Source: Glandiceps talaboti
Taxonomy: Eukaryota > Hemichordata > Enteropneusta > Spengelidae
Reading direction: 5' to 3'
DNA: 64,000 nt
Assembly: GCF_964340395.1 (NCBI RefSeq)
Contig: NC_135560.1
Location: 9,625,098 to 9,689,097, forward strand
Shown one piece after another: positions 24,901 through 41,770 of the stretch; position 1 is the first letter of the stretch, and every line of letters begins with the position of its first letter. The translations under genes were made by a program, and so were the position numbers. Under the pieces are notes generated by a model that was given only the letters and a program-made list of their open reading frames with translations, was not told the DNA's origin and did not search any database.

Positions 24901-25906
24901 ATGTTCTGAAACTGGGAGAAGGACGAACAAAGGGAACGAGAAAGCCCTTCGTTGATGCGAAAAATAGCTATTTTGCATTTAATAAAATATCTCTGTTGGA
25001 GATTACCTTGTAAATTTGTAAATATATTTCCCTGACAGATTCCCAGAAGAGAAACAACTCTCAGGAGAAATGACACTTTTTTTCTTTCGTTCACGAAGTA
25101 GTAGTTTAAAGTACACATGGTTTAAAACCGCAAATCAATCGGAGAGATAGGGATTGTGGTTTTTCGTATACCAGGCCCTAACAATTTACCGTGAATATTA
25201 GCAAGTTAATATGGCAGGGCCTGTGGGGACAGATGTTTGCTATGGTGTTGTCTCCTCACACTTCTAAAAGACCTCGGTCCCAACCTTTGTCTAGCTGCTT
25301 TTTGCGGTCGAGTAATTATAGATAATGTCTACTATTGTGCAGCCTTTCAGAGCAAGGTGAGCCGGGGTGAGGAGTTCGTGAGCAGAATAACCAACCAACA
25401 AACACAAGGGGTAAATTTCGGAGCGATCATAATACATCGGGAGCCAAATACTTTACTTAGATCAAAGTCCCAACCATAACAACAGATAACACCCGCTATT
25501 ATATTCGAAAGAATTAAACTTTCCTTTGTGTTAACGACATGAGAAAGGGGATATTTTCTGTACAGCCATTGTGAGAAATCATGCAAGTGGTGCATGTTCG
25601 TTTCTTTGTCTAATTGCGAAATATTGGTTGATTTTAGTAGCTCTGCTTACTATGGCATATTGGGTCATGCATTGCGGCGAATAGATTTCACAGAAAACGT
25701 ATTATATGAAGCTTTTAATGGGGAGACTACACAATTTATTTTGACTCATTAGCTGCTAGCCGTATTATATGTTTGTGTGCTCACGGGGACACTTTATATT
25801 TGCCATGCTATTTGCTAATATTTTTGTTTTTGTGGCCATGACCTTTTTCGGGAACACGCTTAAGTTGCAATTGCACAACTTCTGATGTAAACGAAACAGA
25901 GACACG

Positions 25907-25919
25907 TGACCTTTGACCG
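25907..25919 (-). promoter_or_regulatory. DR1-like nuclear-receptor motif
   Basis: The plus strand reads TGACCT-T-TGACCG. On the minus strand this is CGGTCA-A-AGGTCA, 12 of 13 positions identical to the AGGTCAAAGGTCA DR1 consensus. It overlaps a CACGTG E-box at 25903-25908. Confidence 0.35.
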
Positions 25920-28900
25920 TTACGGTCGATTGGACATATTGGTCGCACTTGTTAAACCCCGTCGTTTTTAGTTTTGTTGCATCACTGATGACGTCACGTT
26001 GAATACCAAAGAAGGCGGCATGCTGTTTCTGAGTTACTCAATGCTATGTGTTGGGTTCGCTTCTCAACGAGCAAAATTGCACTAGGCTTAACGACATCAT
26101 CCCGAGCACACGCCACTTGACCATGCTGCCGATACCATACATCAAACATTGAACAAAGGCGCCGTCCACTCTCCACTCAAAACCTCTTGCGGTCGGACTC
26201 CAAAAGTACCAATCGAGCGTTATTATTGCCGTCAAAGGCCTTATAACCTGTCATCAGCATGAATTTAAATGCATCAACAAAGTTAGGCACCGATGCGAAG
26301 AGTGTTTGCCGAAGTTGTCAATCAAAAGAAAGAAGATTCCGTACCGAGTGTGATGATAATACCGATTTGGTAAAGGGTCGCATTATGCCTTACTCAATAT
26401 ACCATATGTCTCCGTTCACACTTTTCATTCTTCACGTTTGCAGTTATGAATTGAGAACTTAAGGACGTCGTGTTCACCACGTTTTTTTTAAGAGTCTATA
26501 CACGAGTGATTTGTCGACGCACCTAAAAGACACAAGAGACACTAGACACTGAATAAACCTATCAATCGGTAAAGTACCTTGTTCAAGTCCAAATCTTCGA
26601 CGTCAATCTTTCCTTTTTTCTCCAAACGTGCCTTTGAAGAGTGAAGTGATTAGAAAACACCGCTTAAAAGGAAAAGGTTTCAAACATTGGCTTTCCTGAA
26701 AAAAATGTAATTCTTGTTCACGATTAATGGTATATTCTGTACGTAAAATGAGCGAACAAAAGTTGTATAGGGCTTTTGATAACGGCACGATTGAAGAAAA
26801 AGGAAGCCAAATATGAATTGCTCGAACACTGGACTCATTGTACAGTGAAAAGTGTTACTGTCAAGGTAATATATAAGGACCAAAATTATAAAGGAAATAT
26901 TGATTTTTCAGCCATCAATATGTAAGCTGAAAATATATAGCGATCCACACAATTTTGAAAGGATGTAGACATTCAAGTTTATTTCCGAAGTCTGTAAATG
27001 AAATTCACGCATTTTATTAACAATTTCGGTATAGTAATATGACGTGTAGTGTGACTTTCATACAGTGACAGAAATTGTCAATGTGAAAAATTGTCATATA
27101 AACATATACGACCATATGCGTCCAATGAAAAGGAGTGCCAATGGTCTGCCAAAGTCTCTCTACTCCGTTGGGTTTGCCATGCAACTCCAATTATCAACTG
27201 AATACACAAATACATAATTAAGACGCTTTCTAAAGTAAATATTCGAAAGCTATCTCAATTATACGGCATGTAAATGGAATTACTAGTGCAAGAAAATGAA
27301 CAGTCCAGCAAAATACTCTGATTTCTCGTAGACTGCGACTGAACGATCACAGATTGAATAGAACTTCAGACGCAGATTCAGAGAAAACGTAAGCGTGTAC
27401 CGTGTACCGACAAATACCATTCAAGGAACAGAAACCTCAGAAATTGATCATTGGTTTTGTATATCGATGCCAAATGATAACTGAGGATCACAGAGTCGAA
27501 TGAACACACACACGTGGAGGTAACACAAAGCAATTTTGTATAGGGAACTATATATTCCTTGGCGTTACACTTCTAAGTCAAGGAAGAACTTACACCTTGG
27601 TCACCACGCCTCGACCAATTGAATCTTGTTGTGTCCTGAGCTGACCTTTATCACATCCGTAGCGCGAGACAAACTGATTAACATATTTAGTGCACTATAT
27701 TCAAATTCTCTTACGTCAATTTGAGAATGGAATCCGTCCCCTTTTAACTTCCATACAAATAGCATTGTATTTTTTCGATTCCGTATTTCCATCGACCGCG
27801 TTGACTGTTTTCAACTTCAGATTTGCCTCTGGCGATTTTACAAAAAGTGAAATTAGGGGAAATTTTAGACAACGCAATACCGTCTCTGTACATATATGCA
27901 TAATACGCATTTATTTCGATCATAATATAACATAATATAAATTGGAAGGGAAATTGTATTATATAGCAAAATGAAACAACAACGTTCAAAAAAAGAAGTG
28001 ACCATTGACAAGAAAATGACTATTTGACTTTCGAGTGATATTTTTGGTTTGCTAAGAAATTAGTTGTTAAAGGTACAGTTTACAAAGAATTTACTTTCAT
28101 TGACGAATATTGGATATGTTACAAAAAGAAATCCTACATGTATATTTGACATTTGATATTTAGTCTTCGTATGAAAATGAATTTGTATGGCGCTATATCA
28201 ATATCTAATTGGAACACGTCGGGACCATAATTTTCCGCCCAGGAAAATGTGCATAGCTCTGTGTATACCAACTATGAAATGAAGGGAAGTGAATCGGTTC
28301 AGTCGAGTATTTGTTAAAAGTCTCAACAGTAGGGCGATAAGCGTGCCAAATTATTTGTTCAACATAGCTAACGCGGTTCTCTGTATTTTTGATATATCGG
28401 TTGGGTAGAATTTGTGCAGACGGAAAATTCGATTGATATACGGAGTCTTTTTTTTCTGTTCATCCTTTCATCAAATCGATGCTATCATCTGACGAGGCTG
28501 GCCGGCTACGTCATCTGCATGAACCCTGAAGTGCACAAGTAATCACGTGTCGTATTTTTGTTCGGTTTTCTAAATTGACAAAGATGGCTGTAAATTTTCT
28601 TGCGAGCGTATAGATTAAGACAATGCTTTGATGTGACAGTTGGCCGCATAAAGAAGGCAAGTTGCACCTTTGACAAAGCGGTAATTACGTTGTCATTTTG
28701 TTGGCAGCTCTGGTCGACCGTTCTGTCACAACTCATAGAACATCGTGTGAAATATCATTCGTTGCGACAGCAGTCCGAAAGTATACTACGCGGGTACAGG
28801 CCATTTCTCGTCAGTGCGTCATGGAACACTAAATTTTAGCGTAACGATGTTTGGAGTGACGCATCCATAGATTGTAAGAAATAACTTTCTTGTATATTTC

Positions 28901-30000
28901 CTCGTCATCTCCTAAAAGTGTTCATTTCGTCACCTAGTAATCTCATGTTCCGGCTGACAATGTGCATTTCATACCGTGGACTGTGCGGATGTCTGTTTCA
29001 CATCTATTGTCTAGTTTCGCCAACTGTGTTTGCAGTTTGATCGCCTTCCATAGATTCATGCTGGGAAAGTGTTTTTTCCTGTCAGTCTTTTATTTGGATC
29101 TCTCTCTAATTTTAGTCCTTTTAAAAGATTTCACCTTTGGTTTGTTTTCTACATCAGGGTTGTTTTGGAAAGCGATGAACTGTCGGCCCCCTACCGTGGA
29201 GTCACCTTTTTCCTTCAATATTTTATTTATTTGTGTTTGACAACTGAGTGCCATAATGATACATGGTCGTTCTTTTGTCTTCTTCGCGTCTGTATATAGT
29301 AAGCCCGATCCAAAGACTCCCTAGGCGAGAAAGTACAATTTCTGTGGTTTCTGGTGATATATTTATATCATCCATTTCACACACTTCTCTGTTGTCGCAT
29401 TTGAGTAGCTTTGTGTTTTGTTTCCGACTTCAATGAATTTATCTACGTTTTTTATGGGTTTCACTTCTGAGGAAAAAAATAACGTGGTAAAAAAACACTA
29501 GGGTATCGTATATCGGCGATATCTTATCTTTCACTGTCTAGTTCGTTCTGTTTTATAATAATTCTAGCTATGGTGCAAGATACATTTCTTTCCCAAGTCC
29601 ATTATGTATGACATCGAATTTATTCCGATCCGTAAGATACACACGGAGCACATTCCCATTCTTTTATACGTATTCAAATTCTGATCATTCGACAAGTTGA
29701 AAATCTCAAAATCGCGGCTATTTTAGACAATAGGTCCCAAAATGACGGCTTTTCGTACCTATGATATCGTTAGTATATTTTGAGGCAGACGCGAGAGGGT
29801 TCGTTTTCACGAGATGGTCTGTCTCTGAAATCACGATGCCACGCTCCTCTTCAATGGATGAAAGTGACAATCACTTTCATTTGAAATTATGTCAGTTTCA
29901 GTTTGTCAATTATCTGTCATGAATTGGCGTTAAGATTCAGCACGAAATTCAACATATATAATAAAGTCTCGCCGCACGACACCATTCATATTTCGTTAGT

Positions 30001-33000
30001 TGTAATTCTGTTTTCATTTTTACGATTTCTCTCACGTCGATTTCCACGTGGATTGAATCGTGTTTCAGACATCAGCCATCCTCCAAAAAGTCGCTCCTTG
30101 AAAAATATTTTTTCTTCTTCACAAATTGCAAACGAATAAAACCATTTCGGTGAATCGAGGTGAAATTAAAAAAAGGGACTCGTATCTAGCGAACACAGTT
30201 TTGTATCTAATAATTTTGACAAATGATGTTTGTTGCTTTAAAAAAAATCATTTGTTTCTAAATACCTTGCCGCGGTATTTCTATTATTGCTAGTATTAAT
30301 TTTCCTGTAAATGTTTACATAAACTGTTAAATTGTTATTTTTTACAAACTCTGCCTAATGTGTTGAAAGTTGATACGTGTACATTTTGGATTAAGTCACC
30401 GAACATGTTCACCAAATTTAACCCATACAATCCGCTGCGCTGCGTTCACTACAGAATTCGATAAACTGATTCGTTTGTTTAGGATTCTGAATGAAAAGAA
30501 TTAAAACTTAACTCTATTTATTTTATGTTGATTTCAAGACCAATTCATTGCTATTAACTAGAGTTTTTTTTAAAAATTTTTATCTCTTGGGGTTTCTTAA
30601 TATTACACGATTCATAAATCGTTTTTGAGGATGTTTCACTTTTCACGCAGAGGATAAAACATGGCGGCAACCATAACTGAGGAGTCGAAATCATACATGT
30701 AATGATACTCTGCCCATTTCTCTACGAATCTACCCTCTCTTCAAATATATCACGTGATGTGCAACACAAAATATCGGGCAAGAATCTGACCCGTTTTATC
30801 TCATCTTCCTTGCGATGGATATTCGGGGCAAATTAGCGTCAGTCTTGCAGGCGGTTACACTGTAGGCCCTGCTGTATCCTATTGCAATGTAAAATTGATG
30901 CGTTTACGGAATGAACCAAGTCACCTCTCTGTTAATTGTTAATGAGTGTTACAGCCTTATAACGAAAAAAGAAGAGAAAAAGGAACACATTTCTACTGGG
31001 TCTTTCTCCAGCGATTCCCGAAAAAAAAACACGTATGCCTTCACATTTCCGTCCACGTGTTCTTACAGCACACAAAAGCCCAAAGTCTTGAACCCGAGCG
31101 AACATATCCTACATAAAATTTCACTTTGATCGATCGTTCCAGAAACAGTAACCTGTGAGAAAGGACCTTTGCCTAAGCAAACCAGCAGAGGTCGTGATCA
31201 TTCGTTTCGATGCGTAATTTTACGTTGCATGCATTGTCCAGTGAGACAACCTGTTCCAATTAGTAGTTTTGGACGCATTACAAATGTTATGTTGTTACAA
31301 AATGAAACTAGTACATATTTTTTTTCTGAAATCAGATCGAGTATTTATATAAAGATACATTATATTAAATAATCTCTTGCATACATCATTAGAAGGAAGC
31401 AAGGCGAAGAGTTGCGTAAACGTCACACTCTCAGGAAAGAGCGCCCTCATCGACAGAAAATTGTCCTTTTCGCTGATTGTCTGCCAACAGAATCTTCGAT
31501 CGAACAAAGGGTCTGTCTTTCAGCATTGGTAATTGCTTTCAATTACCCGCTAGCGTATCGTTAGATGCTAAATTAGGCGTAAATACGTACAAGTGAACTT
31601 GATCGCGAAACCAATACTTTTGGTTACGGAGTGGGTCAGGTATAGGCCCGCAATTAGAACGCGTATCCCACTGCTGTGCTATCTGAATTCATGACTACAA
31701 TTTAGAAGGGAGAGAAATTATTATATTTTGCCCTCTTCTGGTTCGTTAAGACTGGTTCAGGATTCCATGTTTGAGTGGAGGCTGTATTTTGCCTGCAAGA
31801 TGATTGGAAAATAACTTGCAATCAGTTCAATCTATGGTATACCGTGCTCACCGATATATGTTTATAGGTTGGGCCGCTATGTAAGCGTCGCCAGCTTCCA
31901 ATCAGCAAGATTTACAAACGAAACATTCAAAAATAACCCAATTTTGTGAAATGATATAACGTCTTGGGCAAGGCCAACTTAACCACTACAAATTTAACGT
32001 GCGACAATAACGAAATTTTAGAATTATCAATATTTTACGGGATAGAACTTACGACCTTTCAGATTGCCAAATCTATGATTAATTCTAGTCGAGGCACATA
32101 ATGTATTTTTCTCTCTTTTTTCTTAAAATCTGATACTTCCCGATTAAAGAAATTGTGTAAAAGATATATTCATCCATATCATAGTACCAAATAAACCTCT
32201 CATAGCCTTTGTTTGGGGATTTTAGAGTTGTACAATATTTCCTAAAAGTAATTTGCATAAACCGAAATTAACTGTAAGCTCATTGTATCTTCAAGTTCAA
32301 TGTTAGAACACATACGACTTATAGTTGCATTGTATAGCCATCATTAAGAAACAGAGACACGAACAAATGCAATACCCTAAAAGTTTCGTCATATTTTTTA
32401 CTTGAAAGTTGCGTATGAGAACAAGGGCGGTACTTACCTGAGCATCACGGTCGGACCGCTCCCCCCCCCCCCAAACGTATCATTTTGGATTTATTGTTTC
32501 CTGATCGTTTTCATGTGAATTCTGCCATAAAATACCTCAGATTCTTTTGTTGTGGTACTTTATCGAGAGAGGAAGTGTAAATTGAAGAGAGAGTCGAGAT
32601 AAGGACACTCAGATGGAAAAAATTGTATCGGTGTATATTTCCTGAGGCGGACACCAACAGACGGAATTGGCGACATGTTCAAACGAGTAATACATCTACT
32701 GTAAAAATTGCTATAATATCTTTCTCTCCTAATTTGCCTTCCACGTTTATTTTATCTGAAATGGTTAAAATCGTTAGTTAACTAGTTAGTTGAAAACATA
32801 TCTATCTTTGAAATGTCTTGATGTAGGTTTCGCTTTTAATGACCCTCCCATATTTTGATTATGGCTGTTAATGTAAGAAATCGTCTGCTACCACTAGTAG
32901 TAAACGGACATGACAGAATTACGCGATGCTACGTCACCACAAGATCAGCAGACTTTTCAGTTGTTGTTTAAACAGAACAGAAATCGAAATGATGCTGGCA

Positions 33001-36000
33001 TCTACGCGAAGTTGATCCATCAATTGATTTTACTTCCCTTCATTTTTTCCAAGGCGACTTAGCAAATTTCAAGGAATTAAGTGTGATGCTTACATACAAC
33101 GAATATGGGAAAATTAATGAAAATTTAGAATGATTGAAATAGAACAAGCAATGCTGTGGGGGTTATTTACTTGATTTCCACGCCTTTGACTGAGTTCACC
33201 TGCTTTGTTGGCTCAATCCAATCTTTATATTTTATCGGAATGTATATCTGCCATTCTTACGGCTGTCAGTGCATAATTTCTTGGTGTTTTTTCCCTGGAA
33301 GAAAAAATGTCTAATTGCTGTTCACCCCAGTATAATAATTGTAAAAGCGTGCATTTTAAAGTACGTTGAGTTTTTCAATGCAAGGTAAAGGGCAGCCTTG
33401 GAACTCGCTTGGAGCCTAACCTTGCGTATACCCCATTAGTCTACTTTGTTCGGATTAAGGAAATTCATCTGAAAAACCTCTCCGTCAACCCAACATGTGG
33501 ACCCCTGTCAACGTCAGAGCTGACACCTCACTGCTAGAGAACGTTTTCCCGGGAGAATGCTTGGGGGCTTTGAACCAATAACAACACTAGCTAAAGAACA
33601 GTTTCTCTGCGAAATGTTCGAAGGCCGCCTATAGACGTGTCCTCCCTGATTTCCTGCGATCGCGTTTATATACTAATTTCTGGGGCGGGATCAATGAATC
33701 GGCAGAAAACCAATATAAACAAAACTGAAAAACACAGAAGCTTTGTGCACTGTTCTTTTCACTGAAATGGGTTATGGAAAATGCTTTCGAAAGAAAACAT
33801 TGGCCCTCTTAATTACATTTTACGAAGGGGATTGCATTTGTTATTGCTGTCAATGATACAATAGCGATATGAGTTCAGAGCTGAGGTTCACACTTCAACT
33901 AAAAGGCGACGATTTTGACAATTCCAACATGTCCCCATCGCGACCAATCTTCGCCCCTCTCTTTTTCATACTGATTATCTTACCATAGCCATGCAAATAC
34001 ACCAGAATCAATGACAGACACAATTGGGAGGCAAGCTTTGCCATTCATATATGTTCTGTGAACGCCAATCAATAACACATTGTCTGCAGCGTTAGACTAC
34101 TCGTACATTAGACGCAATTGCCCGGTTTAATTTGCGCAATGCGTGTACATCTAACCACAAACAGATAAAACAAACTACTGCAATTTTCCTGTCCAAAAGA
34201 AATATTTATCGTACAATTTGTATTTCCACAATTTTGAAAAGCGAAATGGGAGAGAATAGAAAGAGGTTAGAACCGCGCATCTGTTACCGGTTAGGAAACT
34301 TTGCCTGCTATGTTTGACTGGTGAAAAAGTCAATACCTGGTATATAGAATGTATTGATGGTTTCTTCGTAATCAGTTTCAACCTCTAATAAGAGAGGCAG
34401 CCTTCCTTAGCGGCGTCATGTATTATAAGCATGAGCGCACAGAACCCGATAGATGTAAAAACTTCCGGCGTTTCAAATACGACAGTTTCACCAATTTCTT
34501 TGCTACTCCAGAAATCCATTTATATGCAAAGCCGTTTTTCATAAAACTCGCATACTTATATTTCCAGCGTTGATTCGTTGCTTTATTGCCTCACACAAAA
34601 AGCGCTTTGTAGTCAGAATGATTGGAACCACATCGAAATAGAAGTTGAGGATGCAAACATGTTTTCTCCTTTTCCTATTAGGAAATTTTATTTTGTTTTT
34701 CTTTCGATTAAAATTAGATTGTTAACGTGCGTGTAGCCCAGTTATGACAATTTCATAATATTCAGATCACCCTCTTTTCATGACGTTATTTTAATAGCAA
34801 CGGCTCACTGAGTTGGGAGATACGTTATGCCTGAGCTGATCGGTTCACTAAGAACTCCAAAATTACTGCCATTTCCACACGATTTCGGGTTGCTTCACAT
34901 TAAACAGATTGAGAAATCAGCCAACATGAACGATGCCGTCAGTCATCCGGTCTTAATTTCTAATTCAGAGAATGAACCTGTGGTATAGAAAACACATCCA
35001 TAGAAAAATTGACTTAGGAGATGAACAAATTGCCTTTCCTCTAATGATATTTAAGTTTACGTTCGAAGTCTCCAACACAATAGATAAAATCTGCGCTGGT
35101 ACGAGACTTGGTTTTTCCCGCTGATAGAAAACGACCTTATTTGGTCAGGTCGGACCACAATGCATTGTGTCCGTGTCATTATCTGTCGTGTGGAATTCAT
35201 ATTCTCCACTGAAACTGTCATAAGTTTGTAAAGATGATCTGAAATTGTCAAGTGTAGACATATGTGGCTTCTCTTCTGATGTACGCATCATTGTCTTCTC
35301 CTCATTACATGGATAGTATAACACATGCAACTGAAACTATTTCCATTTGTCATCCACTTGTTTATTGCTGATTTGTTCAAAAAACTCTCATTCTGTCCTC
35401 CAATCATTGGTCTTGTAGACAGAAATAGTAGACAGGCACTCAGCGCGCTTAATTGCTCGTTTGAGGAAACTGTGTATTTTGGACGCTGTTCCACCATCGG
35501 ACTCATTAATCTAAGTCTAGGACATACCGGGAAATAATTAGTAAAGTTCTTTCAAAGGTTTCTCTCTAGTTAGTTCACTTAGAAAGCGCACACAGATGGC
35601 GATAGCAATAAAGGTTTTGCTTGAATTTACCGTCTTTGTGGGCAAAACTTAGAGAGAAGAAAACCTGACTGCTGTGAAACATAGAGAACGAGCTGAGAGA
35701 AAAGATATCCGGGAGAATCATTGACCATTACCGGCAAATAAACCAAAAACGTTCGCTCCATTGTCAATGTTGTATTATAAAAACATAATCGGTTGAAAAC
35801 TAACATTCAACAAAATGGGGGTTGAATGCAAAAAAATGGCATCCTTTCTGACTGTGAAAAGTAACAAAAGTCTTATGAAATAAAGAAATTGAATTGAACT
35901 TGCATTACACAGAGAATCAGCCCGGGGCTTGATGGGTGCATAAAAACGGAAATGGTTATAAAAAGCTAGCGTGTAATAATTATGAAAACCAGCACGGCAG

Positions 36001-39000
36001 AATTCGATTTATCCTCCGAAAGTTTGCATGATTTATTCCATCATGATATACATGGCATATTTGGTCGTTCATATCGTGACAATCAAACTTGAAGTTGGTT
36101 TTGCGATTGTTATCAAATGGCGGGAAACTGTATTAACATTTGCGGTTTGTTTGATCATCACTCGACGACAACATTGGTGTATATAGTTCGGTATTGATGT
36201 AACACGCTGCCATTGCTCACAGTACACCAATCAATAGCTACCTTCTGACGTCCGCTGTGTTTCGTTTTTATTTCCTTTTCTTGAATCGAAACCCAAACGA
36301 CAGAACTGACAAAGAAAAGTCAATGTGTTTATTCGACTTTTCTGCTCCTAGATATTAATAATTTCAGAAGCCTACGAAGGGAAAATGTCAGCTGCGCCGC
36401 GAACAGCATGTCGGCGTGACAAGCAATTAACAGGTGAAAGCACTGTCATGGTAACAGCAGCGATTTTCCAAGGAAAACCAACAGTTCTGCAGCATAGTAA
36501 ATGACTGCAAAGTAACAAATTCCTTAAATGATGGCTTACATGTAGATCCGTACATTTCTTTGAAGTGTGCCGTAAATACATAATAACCAGAGCAACAATG
36601 CTACAGTTTTTCCCAGAGTCACCCCTGTCTTTAATCCGACGTACTCCCCAATGACGCACGTCGAAAAATTTCAAAACACTAAAGAAAAATCCGATCTATG
36701 GATCTAAAACCGCTGTTGTTGGGTTAGATCGATACAAGTTCACTGACAAAAAGGGACTGATTGAACGATAACTTTTCCTCCTCGTACAAAGCAACCTGTG
36801 TGACACCCAGAAGGAAAGAAACACTTGTCTTACACAGACGAAAAGCTGTCAAAACACCACTCTGCCTACATGATAAGATTTCTCCCCGATTCTGCTGCAA
36901 TTCGATCAAAATAATCATTATGTGTGCCGATTTCTCTGAATGTGTATTCCCCATAATGTTTCCTATTTGGCAAAATATAAGAAGTGTTTCTGATCACGTG
37001 ACGAAAGCTTCTCAAGACAGAAGCGCGTTAGCGGGCAGCCTAGTAAACAAGAATGTGACGCAATGATAAGTGCCAGGCATACATTTCTGCGACGGTCAAA
37101 TCTCTCCGCCGCGGAACGAATACAATAGTAAAAATACCATTAAAAATTAAAACGTTTACCATTGGTTGACCGGACTGAACTGCACGCTGCAAAGGTCAGT
37201 TTGAAGTTCCTCGCATTATTGTAAACAGATGAATGACAATTCAAAAACTTAGGGCGATGAAGAATAATGCAAAACTGCAATAATTTATGAGAAACATCCC
37301 TACAAATATCGAAGTTCGAACACTTTGAACTTTCGTTGGATTCACTTACCAAATAAATATACATGATATGCACAGCCTTTGGATAACACTCAATAAAATT
37401 GATATTTTTGGAAAACCACAGTGACAGCATGTTGTATGGTACGGTATTTTTTATTAGCTTCTAACAGATGTTTCACTATTTTTTGTGTCTATTTCTGGGT
37501 ACTTTATAACTTTATGGCGGGTAGTACCTACACCTGTTTGGTGGCAAAGGCACCGCGTTTATAGTTTTCAGGGTCAAAGACCAGTATAACAGGTTACAAT
37601 AGATACATGAATTCTATTGAATGTTTTCAAATCGAGGAGTCAGCTTAGAAAGAAATTTGACAGTACTAACGGCAGCAAGCCTGATTAAAACAGAAATTTG
37701 ATACTGCGCCAAGCCACCGGAAATGACGTAGTAATGTTTTTTAAGTATGACCCTTCGAGCCTAGCTTAGATAGGTTAAGTTTTAGATCGATTTCCTTTTT
37801 TCAATTTCAAAACAATATCTGAAACGTTTGAAGTGATATTGTTTTACCTATGAAATAAATATGATAGTAAACAAGCTAGTTTTGGGTCCTTGGTATTCGA
37901 TATGATATTATATGATTCGATATGTTTGTCCGTTTTATCTTTCCTTGTATGCACAATGAGAAACATACGATAGATTAAGAAGCTTTCTTTTGAGAAACTC
38001 AGAATAATAAAAAAAATCCAAGAAAGAAAGGAAGAAGGGGATAAACTGTGAATGAAAAAATGATGGTTATCATGACAACATGTCACTATCAAATGTCATT
38101 AAAAATGGTCAATTTGTATAGTAAACAGTATAACATGGCTGCAGTCCTGGGCGAGTAAACATATATTTTAGCAACCATATCTTTAATGCAGTTATTGTTG
38201 ATTAATATTGATTTGGGCTAATGTATTCCATCATCACAAATATGTGTTCAAAACACCTTTTGCTTATTTTCAATTCTAATAATGAAGAAAACATATTATA
38301 CTTAGTGAAAGATTCATTTGAAAGTAAAATTTGTAGAGGCTTCTTTGGTTGGAATACACACCAGTACTATAGTTCATTATTCATTTCTACATACAATCAA
38401 TTTGTTTTCTTCATTCCATATGTCAAGTTTGGCAGATCACTTTTCAATATTAGTAGCACATAATATTAAAACACGTCTGCAACGGGTTTTGAAAGTTCTG
38501 CTTTTAGTGTACAGTATTACATTTGATGAGAAGCCTGATGCCAACACTGCAATGGTTTCATTGTTACGGGTCTGTTTCCATTACCTGTAAATACCAGGAG
38601 AGTTCGATGCTCCATTAACTCGGAACTTGGGGAATCGAAAATAAACAACCGTGGTTGTAGTGCTACAAATGCTCCAAACAGAAACTTGTAAAGGTGTAAA
38701 TATGCGTGGAAATCGATTACAAATCGTATGTTTTGGTTTGAACACGACAAATAAGGACTAGAGACACCGAACGATTTCTGGAAATACAGGGAAGACTTGT
38801 CACGTGTTGATTCTTTACCTTAACTTGAGAATTCAGTTGATAATAAAACGAAAAAATGAAGAATTGTTTAAGTTTTGACACCAAAATATATTGCTTTGTT
38901 CTGATGTACACATGCACTGGTAACGTGTGGTGTTAAACAGCACGTGTATTAAACACGTGAAGTTGGTACAGAGACGGGTACATTTGTTTTCTCTGTGTTA

Positions 39001-39454
39001 TCGAAATACCATATTCATATATGATATCACGATGCTCTGAATCGCCCACAGAATTTACTACTTTGGAAATATGTCTCTTTTGTACAAGATTTGAAGTTTG
39101 CCATTAACTGCAATTGGAGCGTTTAAAAAAAATATTTTGATAGATTCAATAACTTACTCGTAATACCATACACCGTAAAGAGTATTGTATCACATGTGGG
39201 TAAACATATGTTTTTGTAGCTGTATACACGATATATCAAATCAAACTAAATTTTGGGTCCGCACCCAAAAATCAGCCACCTCAACGGCGATCACGATTTC
39301 ATCCTGTTTCTGTCCTGTTTATGGATAAAATCAGTATCGTATTAACATGTACAATGTCTAATTATTGGTATTGGTAATAATTTTCAGTGAATAGATTGTT
39401 GGTTTTCTGATCGAAAATGATACTCAGTGTGTACATTTTTGACATGGTGATAGA
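30001..39454. other. Intergenic, largely unique sequence
   Basis: Repeat-poor. No recognisable exon, RNA gene or element; frames reach about 100 codons without domains. A plausible place for conserved regulatory elements of the NR2F desert, but this cannot be seen without comparison. Confidence 0.55.
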
Positions 39455-39740
39455 TACAAAACCGAGCTTTCGCTCAAGATTCAAACTTGGCACTACACTA
39501 ACTACATATAATATTGACGACTAATTAACAGATTCAATCATCTTTGTTTTTTATAAGTAATTGATCAATTCTTTAGTGAATTTATCTTTTGTTATTTGAT
39601 GTAAAAAAATGTCACAGTTGCAGCTAGTGCAAGTTTAAACCAAGAAGAGGCTGACTACGATTTATCTTATTAACGAAGGTACATTGAAACATAAATGAAT
39701 TCCTTATTTGGTGTTCTGTAAGGAACCCCCCCCCCTTCCT
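39455..39740 (+). repeat. Dispersed repeat, copy 2
   Basis: CGCTCAAGATTCAAACTTGG at 39471 and TTTAGTGAATTTATCTTTT at 39572 correspond to the copy at 6882-6988. A C-run followed by TTCCTTCC lies at about 39726-39743. Confidence 0.5.
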
Positions 39741-39744
39741 TCCA

Positions 39745-41462
<1,718 letters not shown>

Positions 41463-41605
41463 ATATATATATATAATATATATTTTATATATAAAATATA
41501 TCTTAGCATAGTGATGCTCTGTTAACAGATCGAAAGTTTGAAAGCTATTCAGAATTTTGGAAAGCGTTTGAGTTTAGTTTTGTTGTGAACATGCAGTTTT
41601 CAGTG

Positions 41606-41606
<1 letters not shown>

Positions 41607-41657
<51 letters not shown>
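41607..41657. repeat. (TA)n microsatellite
   Basis: About 25 TA units, followed to 41770 by further TATATA-rich imperfect sequence. Confidence 0.95.
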
Positions 41658-41660
<3 letters not shown>

Positions 41661-41770
41661 TTTATTTGTGTGTGCGTGTGTCTATTTACAGTATATATAG
41701 TGTGTATACAGTGTATAATATATACATATATAGATATCGACATTATATATCCATATATATATATAATACA

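Larger units (their letters stand above)
21269..30000. other. Intergenic, largely unique sequence
   Basis: No long repeats seen. Frames up to 113 codons lack domains. Contains the DR4 at 21962-21977 and the DR1-like motif at 25907-25919. Confidence 0.6.

Noticed and set aside
25174-25223. AGGCCCT ... AGGGCCT inverted repeat
   Set aside because: Only 7-8 pairs with a 34-base loop; expected by chance.
28190-28206. GGCGCTATATCAATAT resembling a retroposon 3' tail
   Set aside because: No paired GCGCC stem, no tandem tail, and too short to support a call.
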